From positions 23,090,501 to 23,154,500 of the forward strand of contig NC_092568.1 in assembly GCF_037975245.1 (NCBI RefSeq): 64,000 nt of DNA. The letters run 5' to 3'. Numbering within the stretch: position 1 is the first letter of the stretch; every line of letters starts with the position of its first letter. The notes beneath the pieces were generated by a model that was given only the letters and a program-made list of their open reading frames with translations, had not been told where the DNA came from and ran no database searches. Origin of the DNA: Apostichopus japonicus. Its lineage: Eukaryota; Echinodermata; Holothuroidea; Aspidochirotida; Stichopodidae. The position numbers and the translations under genes are program-made. Below, in pieces: positions 10,887 through 22,918 of this stretch.

Positions 10887-12001
10887 TGACCCAGCATCTT
10901 CACTCTGTCAATCCATCCAGCTGTTATCCATCTTTCTACAGTACCGTTTGGAAGTAACTACTGAATGTGCGGTGTGATAATCACTCATGGCTCTATAACT
11001 GTATGACATCCCTTGGCTATGCAATCCTTCACTAATTTTAAACCGTGAAATCATGTGTCTGAGGCTAATGGGATTGCTTGACAAAAGATAAAATAATTAC
11101 GTTTATGTAGACGGCTCAAATTTGGCAAATTACATTTATCTTCTTACTTGTGTTAACATGAAATGATAACCATCAAGGTGGTAAGTTTTTTCACAATACA
11201 TGTAACTTTGCTAGGATGTTATCATTTATGTATCTAGGAATCCCATAACATGTCTTTTTCTTTCAGCTTGACACATGATGTGGTCGAGTACTTATATATA
11301 TATATATATATGAAGAAAGTAGAGCCTTGTTTACATGAAACCAGCAGCATTTCGTACAACATGCCAGTTTTAAGGTTTTGCAAATCACCCAATCTTTTGT
11401 AATATATGACCAGTTTGCAATTGTAACTTATAAGTAGTATTAACAAAGTTATGAAAATGTTGTTTTAAAACTTCATAACTTTAGTTTGATTTTAATGGAT
11501 TAGAGGTATTACCTTTATCCATGATTGCATAAGTGCTCTGAAAACTCTTTGTTTGATGAATTTTTGCGAAAGTTGGATGCAATGTGTGCTCGGTGTTGAC
11601 AGCTACCGTACATCATGTCACCATGAATTGAAGATGGCAGGTCACTTAGCAGCTATCAAAGTCCCACTATGCATTTGAAGTAAACTTACTTCAAAAGGGG
11701 GGAGGGAATCCCAGATTAGTCACCAACATGGGAGTCAGCTTCAACGACCCCATGGCCACACCAATTACTTTATATTGTGTACATCCATACACCCCAAGAT
11801 CCGCGCCTGATTCTGTTCACAAGTGGGGACAGTCAATGGGGCTCTCCAGCCAGCGATGTAACATTTATTTGCTCCAGCTATGTCAGGCTAGCGATTTTAA
11901 ATTAGTATCCAAACTCTTTCTAAAGTCATGTACTTATAAATTTACCAACATCTGAAGAAAGAGAGAGAAGTGGAGAGAGAAGGTGTGTGTGTGTGTTGCC
12001 A
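10887..12001. other. No gene seen; short AT microsatellite
   Basis: Non-coding sequence. A short (TA)n run lies at about 11294-11312, and a GT run ends the stretch near 11983-11996. Nothing else was recognised. Confidence 0.5.
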
Positions 12002-12838
12002 TAGCTATTAACTCGAGGACTTGTGTTCTGGTACACGCCTACGATTTGAGGACATTTGGTGTGTGACCGGCAATTTGAAGACGTCCTCAAATTGTAAAAT
12101 TTGTCCTTAAATTGTCACCTCATGAAACAGTGCATGTATTGTCTCCAAATTGGCTGTTGTATCATCCTTAGTAATATTATCAAAGGAGCAGTACTTTCAA
12201 ACTAGTAGCCTACATGTATTTTAACATATCATATGCATCTTTATAGGATTTTTAAGAACAATTGCATTTCTTTTTCATTTTTGTATTGGGTAAATAGTAA
12301 TTGCTTACTGCAAAACAAATTCAAAACCAGTTTATCCAGTTTTATCCCTACGACCATTTTATTTGGTATTACGGGATAATATTTAGTCTGAGTTTTCTCA
12401 TAGACTCTAGTATTGCTTCACGAACTAACAGATGATTAAAATATCTCCAAACCCAGAATATCTATTGAAATTTTACATGCACTTTACTACCTATCAACTC
12501 GAGGGTTTGTTTTCTGGTACACACCTTCGCTTTGAGGACATTTGGTGTGTGACCGTCAATTTGAGGAAGTTCTCAAATTGTAAAATTTGTCTTTAATTGT
12601 CACTTCATTAGCTTTATAATTGGTAATATTATCTAAGGAGCAGTACTTTCACACTAGTAGCCTACATGTATTTTAACATTTCGCATGCACCTAATTAGGA
12701 TATTCAAGACAATTGCATTGATTTCTTTTTCATTTTCTGTATTGGAATAAAAGTGATTGCTTACTGCAAACAAATTCAAACCAGTTGCCATGTTTTTCTC
12801 CCTATACGACCAATTAATAACGAACTAACAGATGACGT
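12002..12838 (+). repeat. Imperfect tandem duplication, two copies of about 0.35-0.45 kb
   Basis: Copy one is 12002-12440 and copy two 12488-12838. They share the order 'GAGGACATTTGGTGTGTGAC', then 'AATTGTAAAATTTGTC', 'AGTAGCCTACATGTATTTTA', 'TTGCTTACTGCAAA' and 'CGAACTAACAGATGA'. Small indels separate them. No coding content was found. Confidence 0.8.
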
Positions 12839-14689
12839 TATCATTATATTTTGCCGAGTCTTTCACGATATGGCGTTTGTTTTCAGGGTTGCAGTTAAGG
12901 TCATTGGTTTCTGTTTGATGACACAAGAAATTCCTTTTATCGTAACGATTTGTCAAATAGGAGTGAATATTCTTAGATTTGTTGTGATAATTAGTCTCTG
13001 TGAGACATACCATTATTATTTTTGTCAATTCAGTATAAGCTGCAGATAAGTACTAGACAACAAGTTAAGTAGTATTATTATTATTAAGTATAAAGTATTA
13101 AGTAGTAATATTCATTAACAATCAATAACGGGACCTTTCCTTTTGGACCTTTCGCCCCATAAAAATCATATGGGCCATTTGATTAGCTGGAGGGCCACTT
13201 GAATCTTTAACTGGGTAGTCCTGGAACCAATGCCGTCATTAGAAAAAGATGGCACGTGTTAAGTAGAACTAGAGTTGTTAATGTTATAAAACTTATAACT
13301 GTTATGAAATGATATAAAACTAAACTGTTATATTTTTTAGACAACTCCCGAAGTGAGACAACTCACTTGGTGAAGTGAGACAACTCCTGACACTACGTAT
13401 CCACAATACCAAATGCTAGCATGTCAATGCTTTCTTAACACAAAGCGTTAGAGAATGAAATAACATCTGACACTATTCAAGAGGTGTGTTTACTAACTGG
13501 CACTTTAGTTAGTCCTGCCAAGTTTTAAAAGCAACCCATGGCAGGATGTATGAATCGCGCTTTTAATAAACTACTTGAATTGTACAACATACCTTTCTCA
13601 GATTAAATTAATGTGGTATAGAATTGAGGGGTGGGGTAATGTATATACAACATTTTGATTTTACTTTTAGGAGGCCTTTTTGCAGAAAGAACTGTATTTC
13701 ATGTGGAGGGGCAGCCGAACCTATGTCCCGCCAATGATTATGTAACAATAGTTGCCACAGTATCAACACGATAAAGAAAGAGATATGTATAATGTTGTGC
13801 TTATGGTGCAATGAGGTGATTTAACTGTGAGAGGTAGGCATTATATGTGCTAAAGCAGCAAAATATTGTAACAACAATTTTCTTAAACTTTATTATAAAA
13901 GCGGACAGGTATATGATAGTTACAACTTTTTTATTTTTGTGAACTCAAAAGGGAACCTTTTTTTCACAATATGTGCAAAACATTGCTTATCATGAAGGAT
14001 GCCTTCAAACTTTGACAAGATTATTAACATAATAAATAAATAATATGATGAACATACTTCCAAAGGTCCCCTTATAGAAAAATGGTTCTTTGCAGATCTT
14101 TTGTTGCAGTTCATTTAAGACCAGTATTTTTTTAATAGCATCGAAGCATTCACAGAGCACAGGCCTTGAATAGTGCTCGGCAATGAACTTGATATCATTT
14201 ATATGCATGATATAGATTAAAACAATGGAGGAAACTTCAAGGTGGTCAGGTTTCGATATTTGATGTTCTGTTGTTAAACAGTCACCGAAGTAGCCTATGA
14301 GACAGGTTATACGAAACTAGAGACATGTGGGTACACTATTAACTATTAGGTCTATACTCGGGCTTTGAAAAATATATCCATACATTACTGTGCGCTCTAT
14401 CCGGATAGTGTTGGTTTTCGGTTTTGTCATCATGTGCTCCCATGCCTCCTGTCAACGCCACTGGTTCATTCAAGGGGGTAATCTAGGAGTCTAACTACAA
14501 TCCGAAAAGGTTGCCACTGGCAGCGACATATAAAAGTGCAATCAAACGCATTTACATGTGTAAAGTTCAACGTTTCGTTGTAAAAACGTTTCTATATGTG
14601 AAACAAAATGTGAGTATTATCAAAGGCAAGGGTGACATGAATAAACCACTTTTGCATAGCCGTTACACAACTGCTTACAAAAACAAAAC
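12839..14689. other. No gene seen
   Basis: Non-coding AT-rich sequence with a short repeated phrase 'GTGAGACAACTC' near 13350-13390. The short frames present on both strands have no recognisable domain and look random. Confidence 0.5.
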
Positions 14690-15251
14690 ATTTATGTGGT
14701 CATTAATTCAGAGGAATTTGTTGTTGAAAATTACAAGTTGTTGGGGAAAAGATGATATTTGTAATATTACTGATGCGGTGAAACAAATAGAAGTACCAAT
14801 GAAAGATACCAGAAGGCTTCGCTGATATGGTTCTACTATAAGATCATGTTTATTAAGTGTCGTTGTGGTGACAAGATGTAAAAGAGAGCGAGGGTACACA
14901 AGGTTCTTACTTTATACAGGGGATACTGCTTGGGAATATACATACGCAGATGGTGGTGAATGGTCTGTTGTAACTAAACCGTTTTGCTAGCTTTAACCAA
15001 TGTCATGTGACAATTTGATTTCCGATTCTGGCACTCTTTGAACGACTTCGACTATATGCTGGTACTTCATTCTTAGCTTTATGGGGTGGGTAACATTAAT
15101 CTCAACAAATGTTGTCTTCGAATAGTGTGCTGTATACCTATACTATGGCTGTATTCCATATATTGTTATTGTGTGTGCGGTTTCTACTGAACTGCGTAGA
15201 TTGATCACAGTGTTTACTACTTCAGTTGCTCGATAGTGTTGTGCAATGCTG

Positions 15252-15257
15252 CACTTG
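15252..15257. other. Empty counterpart of the Polinton insertion site
   Basis: In copy A the sequence reads straight through as GCACTTGCTTCATGTTCATGG without a gap. In copy A prime the corresponding TACTTG is present twice, on either side of the Polinton. CACTTG here differs by one base from the duplicated target. It therefore shows the unoccupied arrangement. Confidence 0.88.
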
Positions 15258-15662
15258 CTTCATGTTCATGGCTCATTCAAAAACTTGTGAAATATAAAGG
15301 AGGATACTGGAATATGGGTGAAAATTCTCAGTCATGTTTATTGCCGAATTACTCACTAAGTAATGAATATACGAGCATGGGAAACTAGACATAGTAGTAT
15401 TTACTGACAAAGTAGTGAATAAACTGCAGAAACTGCTCTGCTAGAAAAAATAATTATTTGAGACGTCAAACACTGAATCATACTTTTCAAATGTGAAAGG
15501 AATGTTTGCAATCTAACACATCATTAATGAAAATTTGAAACAACTGACGGAGTGCAAGATGATCCCTCTCATCATTACAAAGTAAGGACCATTTTTTTCT
15601 TGTGTGTGTGAATGATGGATGTCAAAATAATTCATAATTATATTCTACATTTTTTTTCGTAG

Positions 15663-15839
15663 TTGCTGAAGAACGTTCCCCTTTCGACACCCTGGTCAGA
15701 CCGGACTCTCTCAGGCAAACCATACTCATCAACAGCGTCGCAAAGAGCTTTTAAGACAAGCTTTGTTGTCGGTTGAACACACTCAAAAACGGGTATCGAG
15801 CTGTGCCCATCGATCCCACCATGAAAGACAAATCGCCAC
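15663..15839 (-). pseudogene. Fragment of a DDE integrase-like transposase (IS3EU/Ginger-like)
   Basis: The minus strand is open for about 59 codons and reads like an integrase catalytic core: WRFVFHGGIDGHSS, then about 25 residues on, YGLPERVRSDQG. These hold the first two catalytic aspartates (GIDG and RSDQG) with the usual spacing. The expected glutamate is missing because the frame ends about ten residues later. An AG acceptor precedes the first codon (minus strand ATTACAG), so it may be one exon of a spliced transposase. The family assignment rests on the motif pattern, which I know from transposase genes of fish and cnidarians. Alone it cannot be active. Confidence 0.6.
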
Positions 15840-17355
15840 CTGTAATTTAATCAAATTCAAGCATAAATGAAATGTTTAGACTTGTTATTACTGCATTGTA
15901 TACAATCATGCAATTTGGAAAATTTGAATATTACACAGTTATATTTTAAACATTAAATTGTGCATTTATACATGTATGTGTAACCCAGATGATTGCAACT
16001 ATGTTATTTCAGCAGTGCATATTGTATATGGATATATACTTGATGTCCTGCTTGGTACACTTTTAATTGCCTGTGATGAATATGGATGATCCATATTTAA
16101 TTGTAAAGGTTAGCACGGCTAAAACACTGGAATGAAAACCATATTACATCATCAGTGCTTATTAGTTAATTAATCCCATACCAGGTACTTAACCTGTCTA
16201 CATATTGCATATTTTTAATCTGTCAATTAAAAGAAAGTATAGGTGAAACAGAGCTACATGAATGACCTGCCAGTTGTCTTTGAATTACTGTCACACTCGG
16301 TACCTAGGTAAAACATGGTGAGAAGATAACATCTTTTTGTTTTGAGTGCCAAGCACTGGAGACCTTTAGTCATTTTATTTCATTAATGGAGGTCAAATGG
16401 AGTTACTTATTGAAAGGATGGTTCTACTACACCCCATTGAAAATGGCAAGGCATCACCCAAAAGTTTGTTACTTTCTATTTCTTTAGGTGACATGCAAGT
16501 GAATATTGCACATTTTCATTTTGTTTTTGTCTTTTGTTATTGTAATGACTTACATTGTTGCTTAATTAGCATTTAATTAGTTATAAAGAATGATAGTCAC
16601 AACTACTGTCGAACCAGCAAGTTGGGAGCAATATGCAAGCACTTTGGACAAAATGTGACACCTATTGGCCAACATATTACAGAATGCTGCATCTTTTTCT
16701 TCATACATTTAACTAATAAAGTAGACCTTTTAAGAGTTTGTTTTAACTGTGCATTATTTGCCATTATAACTTGAAAATTACAATGGTCAAAGAACAGATG
16801 AGTGAAGATAAATAACCTTGTCATGTTTCTGATTGCATTATGTGTTCCATTACCCAAATTTAATGTTACATGAAAAGAGACCGTACTGTATAGCTCAACA
16901 ATGATTTGAATTTATGCACAAACGGATGCTCACTTACCTAGCTATAAGCCTGATGTGAATACATGTGGGAAAAGGTGTGCTGCGAGAATCCCTTTTATAC
17001 CAACCTACCTTCAAACGAAACTAACCTTATAAGCTTGTCATCGCAATCGATATGCTACAGTGCATTTGGTTCTGCTACACTGTATTCCCTCCTTTTCACT
17101 GCAGTTTGCTTACGGAACCTGGAAAGAAGATTAAAATGGAATATTATAATGCCACCGTGACAATCCAACGAATATCCCACATGACTACTAGTTTTGATAT
17201 TGCAGTATACTATCAAAAAAGATACATAGTATATATGACACATGCATTTGGTCAGTGTTATATTCATCCAGCAGCAGGCCCATCTAGAGCGAGGTGAGCT
17301 GAAGCATTAAGTGCCCTATGACATGTGCACATTCACAAAAGCGGCCTATTTCAGG

Positions 17356-17890
17356 GGCCCATATATTCTGTTTGTTGATTCAAATTTCCGTTTCAATGTC
17401 TATCTTGATCCTTATAGGTCTGTGGCAAATAGAACCAGAATGCAAAATGCAAAGTGCATTAAGGTTTCGATGACTTCACTGCACTAGACGTTTGCTTGTT
17501 ATTAACCAGAACTAGCTGTTACAATAGAAATGGCCCGAACCACCATTTTGATACAATTACACCATGGCAAAATAAACACAGGTCAGTCTACTGTACGTGA
17601 CAATACACACCTCCACCAAAAACAATAGGGGTCTTACTACTCAATGTTATGAATCCACGCAACAAGTATGAGAAGTATCCACGATTCCCATCGTTAGATT
17701 TCATGTAAAAGGATGTTCGTATTTGCATTACTTTTCCAAGATCAAATCAGTTTTGAGTGAGAGTGAATTTTGTACCGGTTGATCAGAAGCGCGAGTGCCT
17801 GTCGGTGTTATAACTTTTTATTTGGAGTACCGGTCGGCAAACGTTAGTGCTGGCCAAGTCCGACCAGCGCCGACCGGCGTAGCGACAACA

Positions 17891-17960
<70 letters not shown>

Positions 17961-18060
17961 TATGTATAAATATATATATATATATATATCATAGTTTTGT
18001 AATGATAACCGTTGCAATGATGCAGTACAGTTTATTTGAATATGATTCGTTTTCTAATGT
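17356..18060. other. Stretch of copy A not matched at this point in A prime
   Basis: Contains the 17520-17720 block shared with 28370-28560, an AACAATAGG-type repeat unit and the TA microsatellite. No gene. Confidence 0.5.
17893..17989. repeat. (TA)n microsatellite
   Basis: Nearly uninterrupted TA dinucleotides with two small breaks near 17955-17971. The Tyr-Ile reading frames on both strands are products of the repeat and not genes. Confidence 0.97.
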
Positions 18061-18856
18061 AGATGGCATAACTGAGCACAATAGCTACATAAAAGGTTTA
18101 CACCGCCTTTCCTTCCACTTCATCCAGGGTCCTATTGAACAACGTCTCATCTAACTATAGCGACGGAATTATCCCTTCAAAACCCTTGAAGCATATTTTT
18201 GTTTCGCGTGCGAAAACATAGGTCAAGACTGTTCTTGATTACAATTGACACAAATTGCAATCGGCAATTTGTACACCTACCTCAGAACAGACTAAGTATT
18301 ACCTGCATCTTTTACTTTTTCTGTAACGGTAGATTCAATGTTACATTCGATAAGTCAAAAATAATGCAAACCAACATCATATGCGTTTTATCTGATATTT
18401 CGAGTTTATCAGTAAAATTTTAAATTCTAAACAAGGATTGTTGGTAGTTGTTCTTATTAAAATCTTTCATTTGCTTCCACTTCACGCTCTCCAGCTTGGC
18501 TTTTAACTACCGTGTAATATATAAATATATCGTATAAATATATACATATTTGAAATGATAACTGATGTATTAATTAATGCCTGCCAATTTGGCAAAGTTG
18601 GACTTCCATAGCTTTATAAAGGAAGTTGCGTTGAACTTAGTTTTCACTCCATTTTAAATATAGCGAAGGAATTATCCCTTTCAAAACCCTTGAAGGATAT
18701 TTTTAGCTTCATAAAGGTTTGAAATCACTTTCACCCCATTCAGATATAGCAAAAGCATTGTCCTTACCAAAAACCGCGTCCCTGGAGCTTGCACGCGATA
18801 GACAAATGGCAAACAAAGATCCAAAAGTTCCATTCAGTTTCATTGTTTGTTCATAT
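18061..18856 (+). repeat. Repeat A, copy 1, distal block
   Basis: Shares 'AAAAGGTTTACACCGCCTTT' and the following roughly 100 bp with 53873-53960, and 'TCACGCTCTCCA' at 18483 with 54241. The phrase 'GAGCTTGCACGCGATAGACA' at 18786 recurs at 54884. The block stops at TCATAT (18851-18856), where a LINE is inserted. The homologous sequence in A prime continues with TGTAATGAATGACACG, which is found again at 28272. Confidence 0.75.
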
Positions 18857-20358
18857 AATTTAGTTTCAGTTTAGTAGAAAAAAGATCAGGAGGGACACTA
18901 AAATCCCCATCAAGGACCCTATAGGTGAGAAAAAATGAAGACACAAACACTCAGACCCGATTACAATGCTTAAAGTGCTTGTCCACAGCATTCTTAAACC
19001 CATTGACACTACTTGCAAGTACAACTTTCTCAGGCAAACCGTTCCACTCATTCACAACCCTATTAGAAAAAGGTTTTGCCGAATATTAATCCTACTTTGT
19101 GACTGTTGGAGTTTAAGACAATGACCCCTGTTACAACTACTATTAGCAAACATGAAAAAGTCGGTAAAGGATAAATTGTCAAAACCATATACAATCTTGA
19201 AAACCTGAATCAAGTCCCCACGTAACCTCCTAAGCTCCGGTGTGGTGAGATTCAACAGTTGTAACCGCCTATCATAAGGAACACTCTTTAAGGAACTAAT
19301 CATCCTAGTAGCCCTCCTCTGGACCTTTTCAAGTACTTACTTATCCTTAGCAAAATATGGGTTCCAAGCCTGCACAGCATACTCCAGATGAGGCCTTACC
19401 AACTGCTTATAAAGCCTAATTAATATGTCCTCTTTCAGAAATCTGAAGTTCCTCTTGATCATACATAAAACCCTATTACCTCTTTTAGCAGCTTCAAGAC
19501 AATGTTTAAAAGGTTGCAGAGATGAGTCAATGTAGATACCAAGGTCTCTTTCAACAAAGACCTCCTGTAGCTCCACACCATTAAGATTGTAGGTATACTT
19601 TTGGTTACTACTATTAATGTGCATTACTTTGCATTTATCGATATTAAAAAAGCATTTGTCATCCCTGAGACCAGGAAAATACCTTATCCAAATCCGTTTG
19701 AAACTTCTCAGAATCGCTTTTGGAAGAGACCTCAGAATACAATTTGGTGTCATCAGCAAACTTCTTAAACTGTACACAAAATATCTCCGTCAATGTCATT
19801 TATATAGGCAACAAACAACAAGGGATCCAAAACAGACCCTTGTGGAACCCCACTAGTAACGTCCTGCCAAGAAGAAGCACAGCATTTAATTACCACCCTA
19901 TGCTTCCTATTACCAAGCCAATTCTCGATCCAAGACAGTAAATTCCCATTGACACCCATACTCTTCAGCCTAAGTAACAGACGCTGGTCGGGAACTTTAT
20001 CAAAGGCCTTCTGGAAATCCAGAGACTCTCTGATCAAAGACTGACTGCTGAAGTGACTGACCATGAACTTTTGAACAATAGACTCCATGACCTTACAAAC
20101 AACACTAGTGAGACTAACGGGCCTATAATGACAGGGCTTAGACTTATAACCCTTTTTGAAAATTTGGGTTGTATTAGCACATCTCCAGTCCTTAGGAACA
20201 TAACCTTCATTCATAAATTTACTAAACACCAATGAGAGTGGAACGCAGGAATGATGTGCAAAAGTCTTCAACAAATACGGATGGATTGCGTCAGGTCCAG
20301 AAGCTATAGAAACATTTAGACGAAGCAGCTCCTTTAAGACAACCTCACATGTGAGAAT
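18857..20358 (-). pseudogene. CR1-like LINE, reverse transcriptase half (split copy)
   Basis: Minus-strand non-LTR reverse transcriptase fragments in several frames. From 20355 down to about 19780 it reads LRLNVSIASGPDAIHPYLL, then CHYRPVSLTSVVCKVME, DFQKAFDKVPDQRLL and SGVPQGSVLDPLLFVAYIND. Next comes a frame change with an ADDTKLYSEV box near 19760-19735, then KCKVMHINS, LGIYIDSSLQP, VRPHLEYAVQAWNPYF near 19350, and RRLRGDLIQVFKIVYG near 19220. These are the successive palm and thumb motifs of the CR1/L2-like group. Several frameshifts break it. Its upstream part lies at 27564-28264, beyond an inserted DNA transposon. Confidence 0.88.
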
Positions 20359-20639
20359 CCGCCCTTTAGTAGCACGGACGTTCACTAATGGACACTGGCC
20401 GTTTCTGCACCATTCAAGGTTATTAGTTTGGAAAGTGAGCTTGTATATTACGTAACTATTTCCCTCTCAAGTAGCGTGATTCACCTTAGCCATACACGCA
20501 AATTAAACATAATTTTTACGTTTGATGATTGTTTTAATATTTTAGGAGCCTTAGCTGGATCATTTATACCATATTTAGTGGTCGAATTAACCAATTTGAT
20601 GCAGTATTCATCAAACTTGGTCAATTTGAGAAGTTTAAT

Positions 20640-20893
20640 TCTGATCTGAACGTTCAAATTGTGCCGATCTCTCAGCGTGCACCCTCCCTAGAAGAAAAAC
20701 CCGCGTATTTCAGTTCCGGCGCGACCAGCGAAGCCCGGCGATCGTGAATCTGATGCACTACAGCGTTGTAAACACTTTGCCCTTGGTCTAAAGATTTGGT
20801 CGCTATCAAGTTAAAATTAGAATTAAATGCCCTTATTTATGTCTCGGCCCTTTGATCAAGTAGAATGGTACAGAAAAGACTTCGATTGAAGAG
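20640..20893 (+). promoter_or_regulatory. Possible promoter and first exon inside the 7.2-kb transposon
   Basis: A locally CG-rich patch (CCGGCGCGACC near 20717, CCCGGCGATCG near 20734) lies in otherwise AT-rich DNA. It is followed by ATG at 20865 (MVQKRLRLKR) and a strong splice donor, GAG|GTGAGTA, at 20894. The phase does not join directly to the next candidate exon at 22919, so either an exon is missing from my list or this is not coding. Confidence 0.25.
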
Positions 20894-20899
20894 GTGAGT

Positions 20900-21450
20900 A
20901 CTACGCTATGTAGCCTACAACTTCTAGTTAGAACTATGCTACGCTATCTAGCCTAGGCCACAGTCACTCGTAACGTTATGTAGGTGTATAATATATAAAC
21001 ACGGAGATTATATACTATACACTTACATAACGTTACAAGTGCCTGTGGCCAAGGCTTGCCCTGTATCACATTCACATCACTCCAATCCTTGTTTCGTTTC
21101 AGGTTTGACAAACTTACTAATACTAGGCGAAGCATAGTCGGAACATTAGTTAAGATTATCTAAAATGTTAGGCCTAAACGATTCAAATGCTAAGGAAGCT
21201 TAGATATAGGCTAGGTTCTATGCCTTTGTTTATGTTTTGCATCCGCGAAATTTGTAGCCATGCGCATCACAGTATTTTTTTTTGTGTATTATAGCATAGG
21301 CCTAGCCTAATACTAATAGTAATACCACTGAGAACACTAGCCGAGGCCTACTTGTAGTTGTATTGCAAGAACTACAGTACGAGCTTAGTCTAGAACTACA
21401 AGTAGTGTGAATGAGTTAAACAATGTTTGGACAAGTATATACTTTAGGCC
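20900..21450. other. No gene seen; TAGGCCTA-rich
   Basis: Non-coding. TAGGCCTA-like words are frequent (21170, 21295, 21345). 'GTAACGTTATGTA' near 20971 and 'TACATAACGTTAC' near 21024 form a short inverted pair. Confidence 0.45.
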
Positions 21451-21721
21451 GTGGCTATTCTTACGACTAGTCGTAACAATTATTTATAAACTATTCTTAC
21501 AACATCGGCGAATTCATGCGAATTCAAAGTGAATAAAGCAACTGCGCATGAAGTAAGGGTAACCCTAACTCAAACCCTCAATCCAACCCTAACCCTAAAC
21601 CTAACCCTAACCAGAAATTATTGTTACTCCTGGTCGTAAAAATAGTACTCCTAGTCGTAAAATAGCAACTGCGCATGCGCAAAAGGGAATTATTGTTACC
21701 ACTAGTCGTAAGAATAGCCAC
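21451..21721. mobile_element. MITE with about 34-bp inverted ends enclosing telomere-like repeats
   Basis: The left end GTGGCTATTCTTACGACTAG is mirrored at the right end (CTAGTCGTAAGAATAGCCAC), and the match extends about 34 bases with one or two differences. Between the ends lie CCCTAA repeats (21560-21612) and two copies of 'GCAACTGCGCATG'. No clear target duplication was found, so the exact borders are uncertain. Non-coding. Confidence 0.7.
21560..21612. repeat. Interstitial telomere-like (CCCTAA)n patch
   Basis: Several perfect CCCTAA units and variants (CCCTCAAT, CCTAAA) lie in the middle of the MITE. The unit is the metazoan telomere repeat. Its position inside a mobile element argues against an ancient chromosome end. 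Confidence 0.85.
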
Positions 21722-22918
21722 TTTGTATACTTTAAGCATTATAATCGGTTCTTATCTTTTGTGCCTTCAGGTTTTTTCTCTGCCATAGGGTGATTGATGT
21801 GTATTTGACTGTCCCTCCTGATGCTTTCTTTTCTACTATTATTAGTTTATTACAAGTTATACAAAAATATAGCTTATCTAAACTTACGAGGCTAGGCCGG
21901 GTCTTACTAGCTGTGACCTAGCCAAGGTGGAGCCTAATTAAAATCAGTATTCACTTAAAATCTGGTACTTTCCAAAATTTGTTCTCAGTTATTATCAATG
22001 AACAATCAAGGTGACTGATGTCTAGAGCTGAGGTAAATTGACCAAAGGTGACCATATTTGAATATCTGGCATATATAGGGCCAATGCCATTTTGATGCAT
22101 GCACAAAATGAGTGCATCCATCTTAGTAAACTCTAGGCTCTGACTAGGCTAAGCCTAGTTCCATGTGCCAGGTCAGTTTTTAGTCTTTATGGCTTGTAAG
22201 ACCGTTTGTATAGACCTACAGGAAAAAGGACTTTGCTTATCATGAGAGTTTTAAGTTGGGCTGACATATTTTTTACCTAACGATAATTAGTAGTTGTTCT
22301 GAAGCCACATTGCAGATAAATTAATTGTTCTGTTTAATAACAAAATACCAAGATCTCTCGCTTTATGGCAAGGGGCACAATTCTCATTAACAGCCACCAA
22401 CTAGTTTTTAACAAATGAGCTAAATGATCAATTTACAGGAGGAGGAGGCTTGTGACTACCACTGCACTCTATTGTACCGTATATATAATTTTAAATTTTG
22501 GGCTCAAATCCCTTTCAATTAATGCATGACGTCGCACACCCCGCCTCTCCATTCTCCACTTTTGAAAAAGGATTGTATCTTGTGACCATAATGCAGCAGG
22601 ACAGTTCGATTGCAAGGGGGGGGGGGGATATTTCAATGAAAACATGGGCAATGTATTGTTATCTCTGGTAGGGTCAAATAGAACCCATTCATTAATAGAC
22701 ACCATATTGACTTTTACTTTTCACATGGCACAGTTGAGAACTACACAGTTGGCACAGTTGAGTTGAGTACCACAAAAATCTTCAGACAAATCATTACAAC
22801 CCCACCCCTACCAACCTAATTGAATTGGGCCCATACAAAAGAAAACTTTGAAACTAAAAGCCAAGTCACAGATTATGATCTTTACCCACTGTTCATTTAT
22901 TGCTTGTTTTTCTTGTAG
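21722..22918. other. No gene seen
   Basis: Non-coding sequence of the 7.2-kb transposon, with a G run at 22616-22627. It is a candidate intron if the exons on either side are real. Confidence 0.4.

Larger units (their letters stand above)
14690..17355 (+). repeat. Repeat A, copy 1 (unoccupied by the Polinton)
   Basis: Matches 36611-37185 followed directly by 51362-53462, with point differences and small indels throughout. A hand count over one stretch of about 178 bp (15663-15839) gave roughly 12 differences. Further A blocks follow at 18061-18856 and, beyond a LINE insertion, at 28265-28560. The segment contains a minus-strand fragment of a DDE transposase, so A is probably an old DNA transposon or a segmental duplication that includes one. 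Block 17520-17720 recurs at 28370-28560 and, in part, at 54531-54640. Confidence 0.85.

Noticed and set aside
17783-18154. Overlapping frames on both strands rich in Tyr-Ile
   Set aside because: They are translations of the (TA)n microsatellite and have no gene-like sequence outside it.
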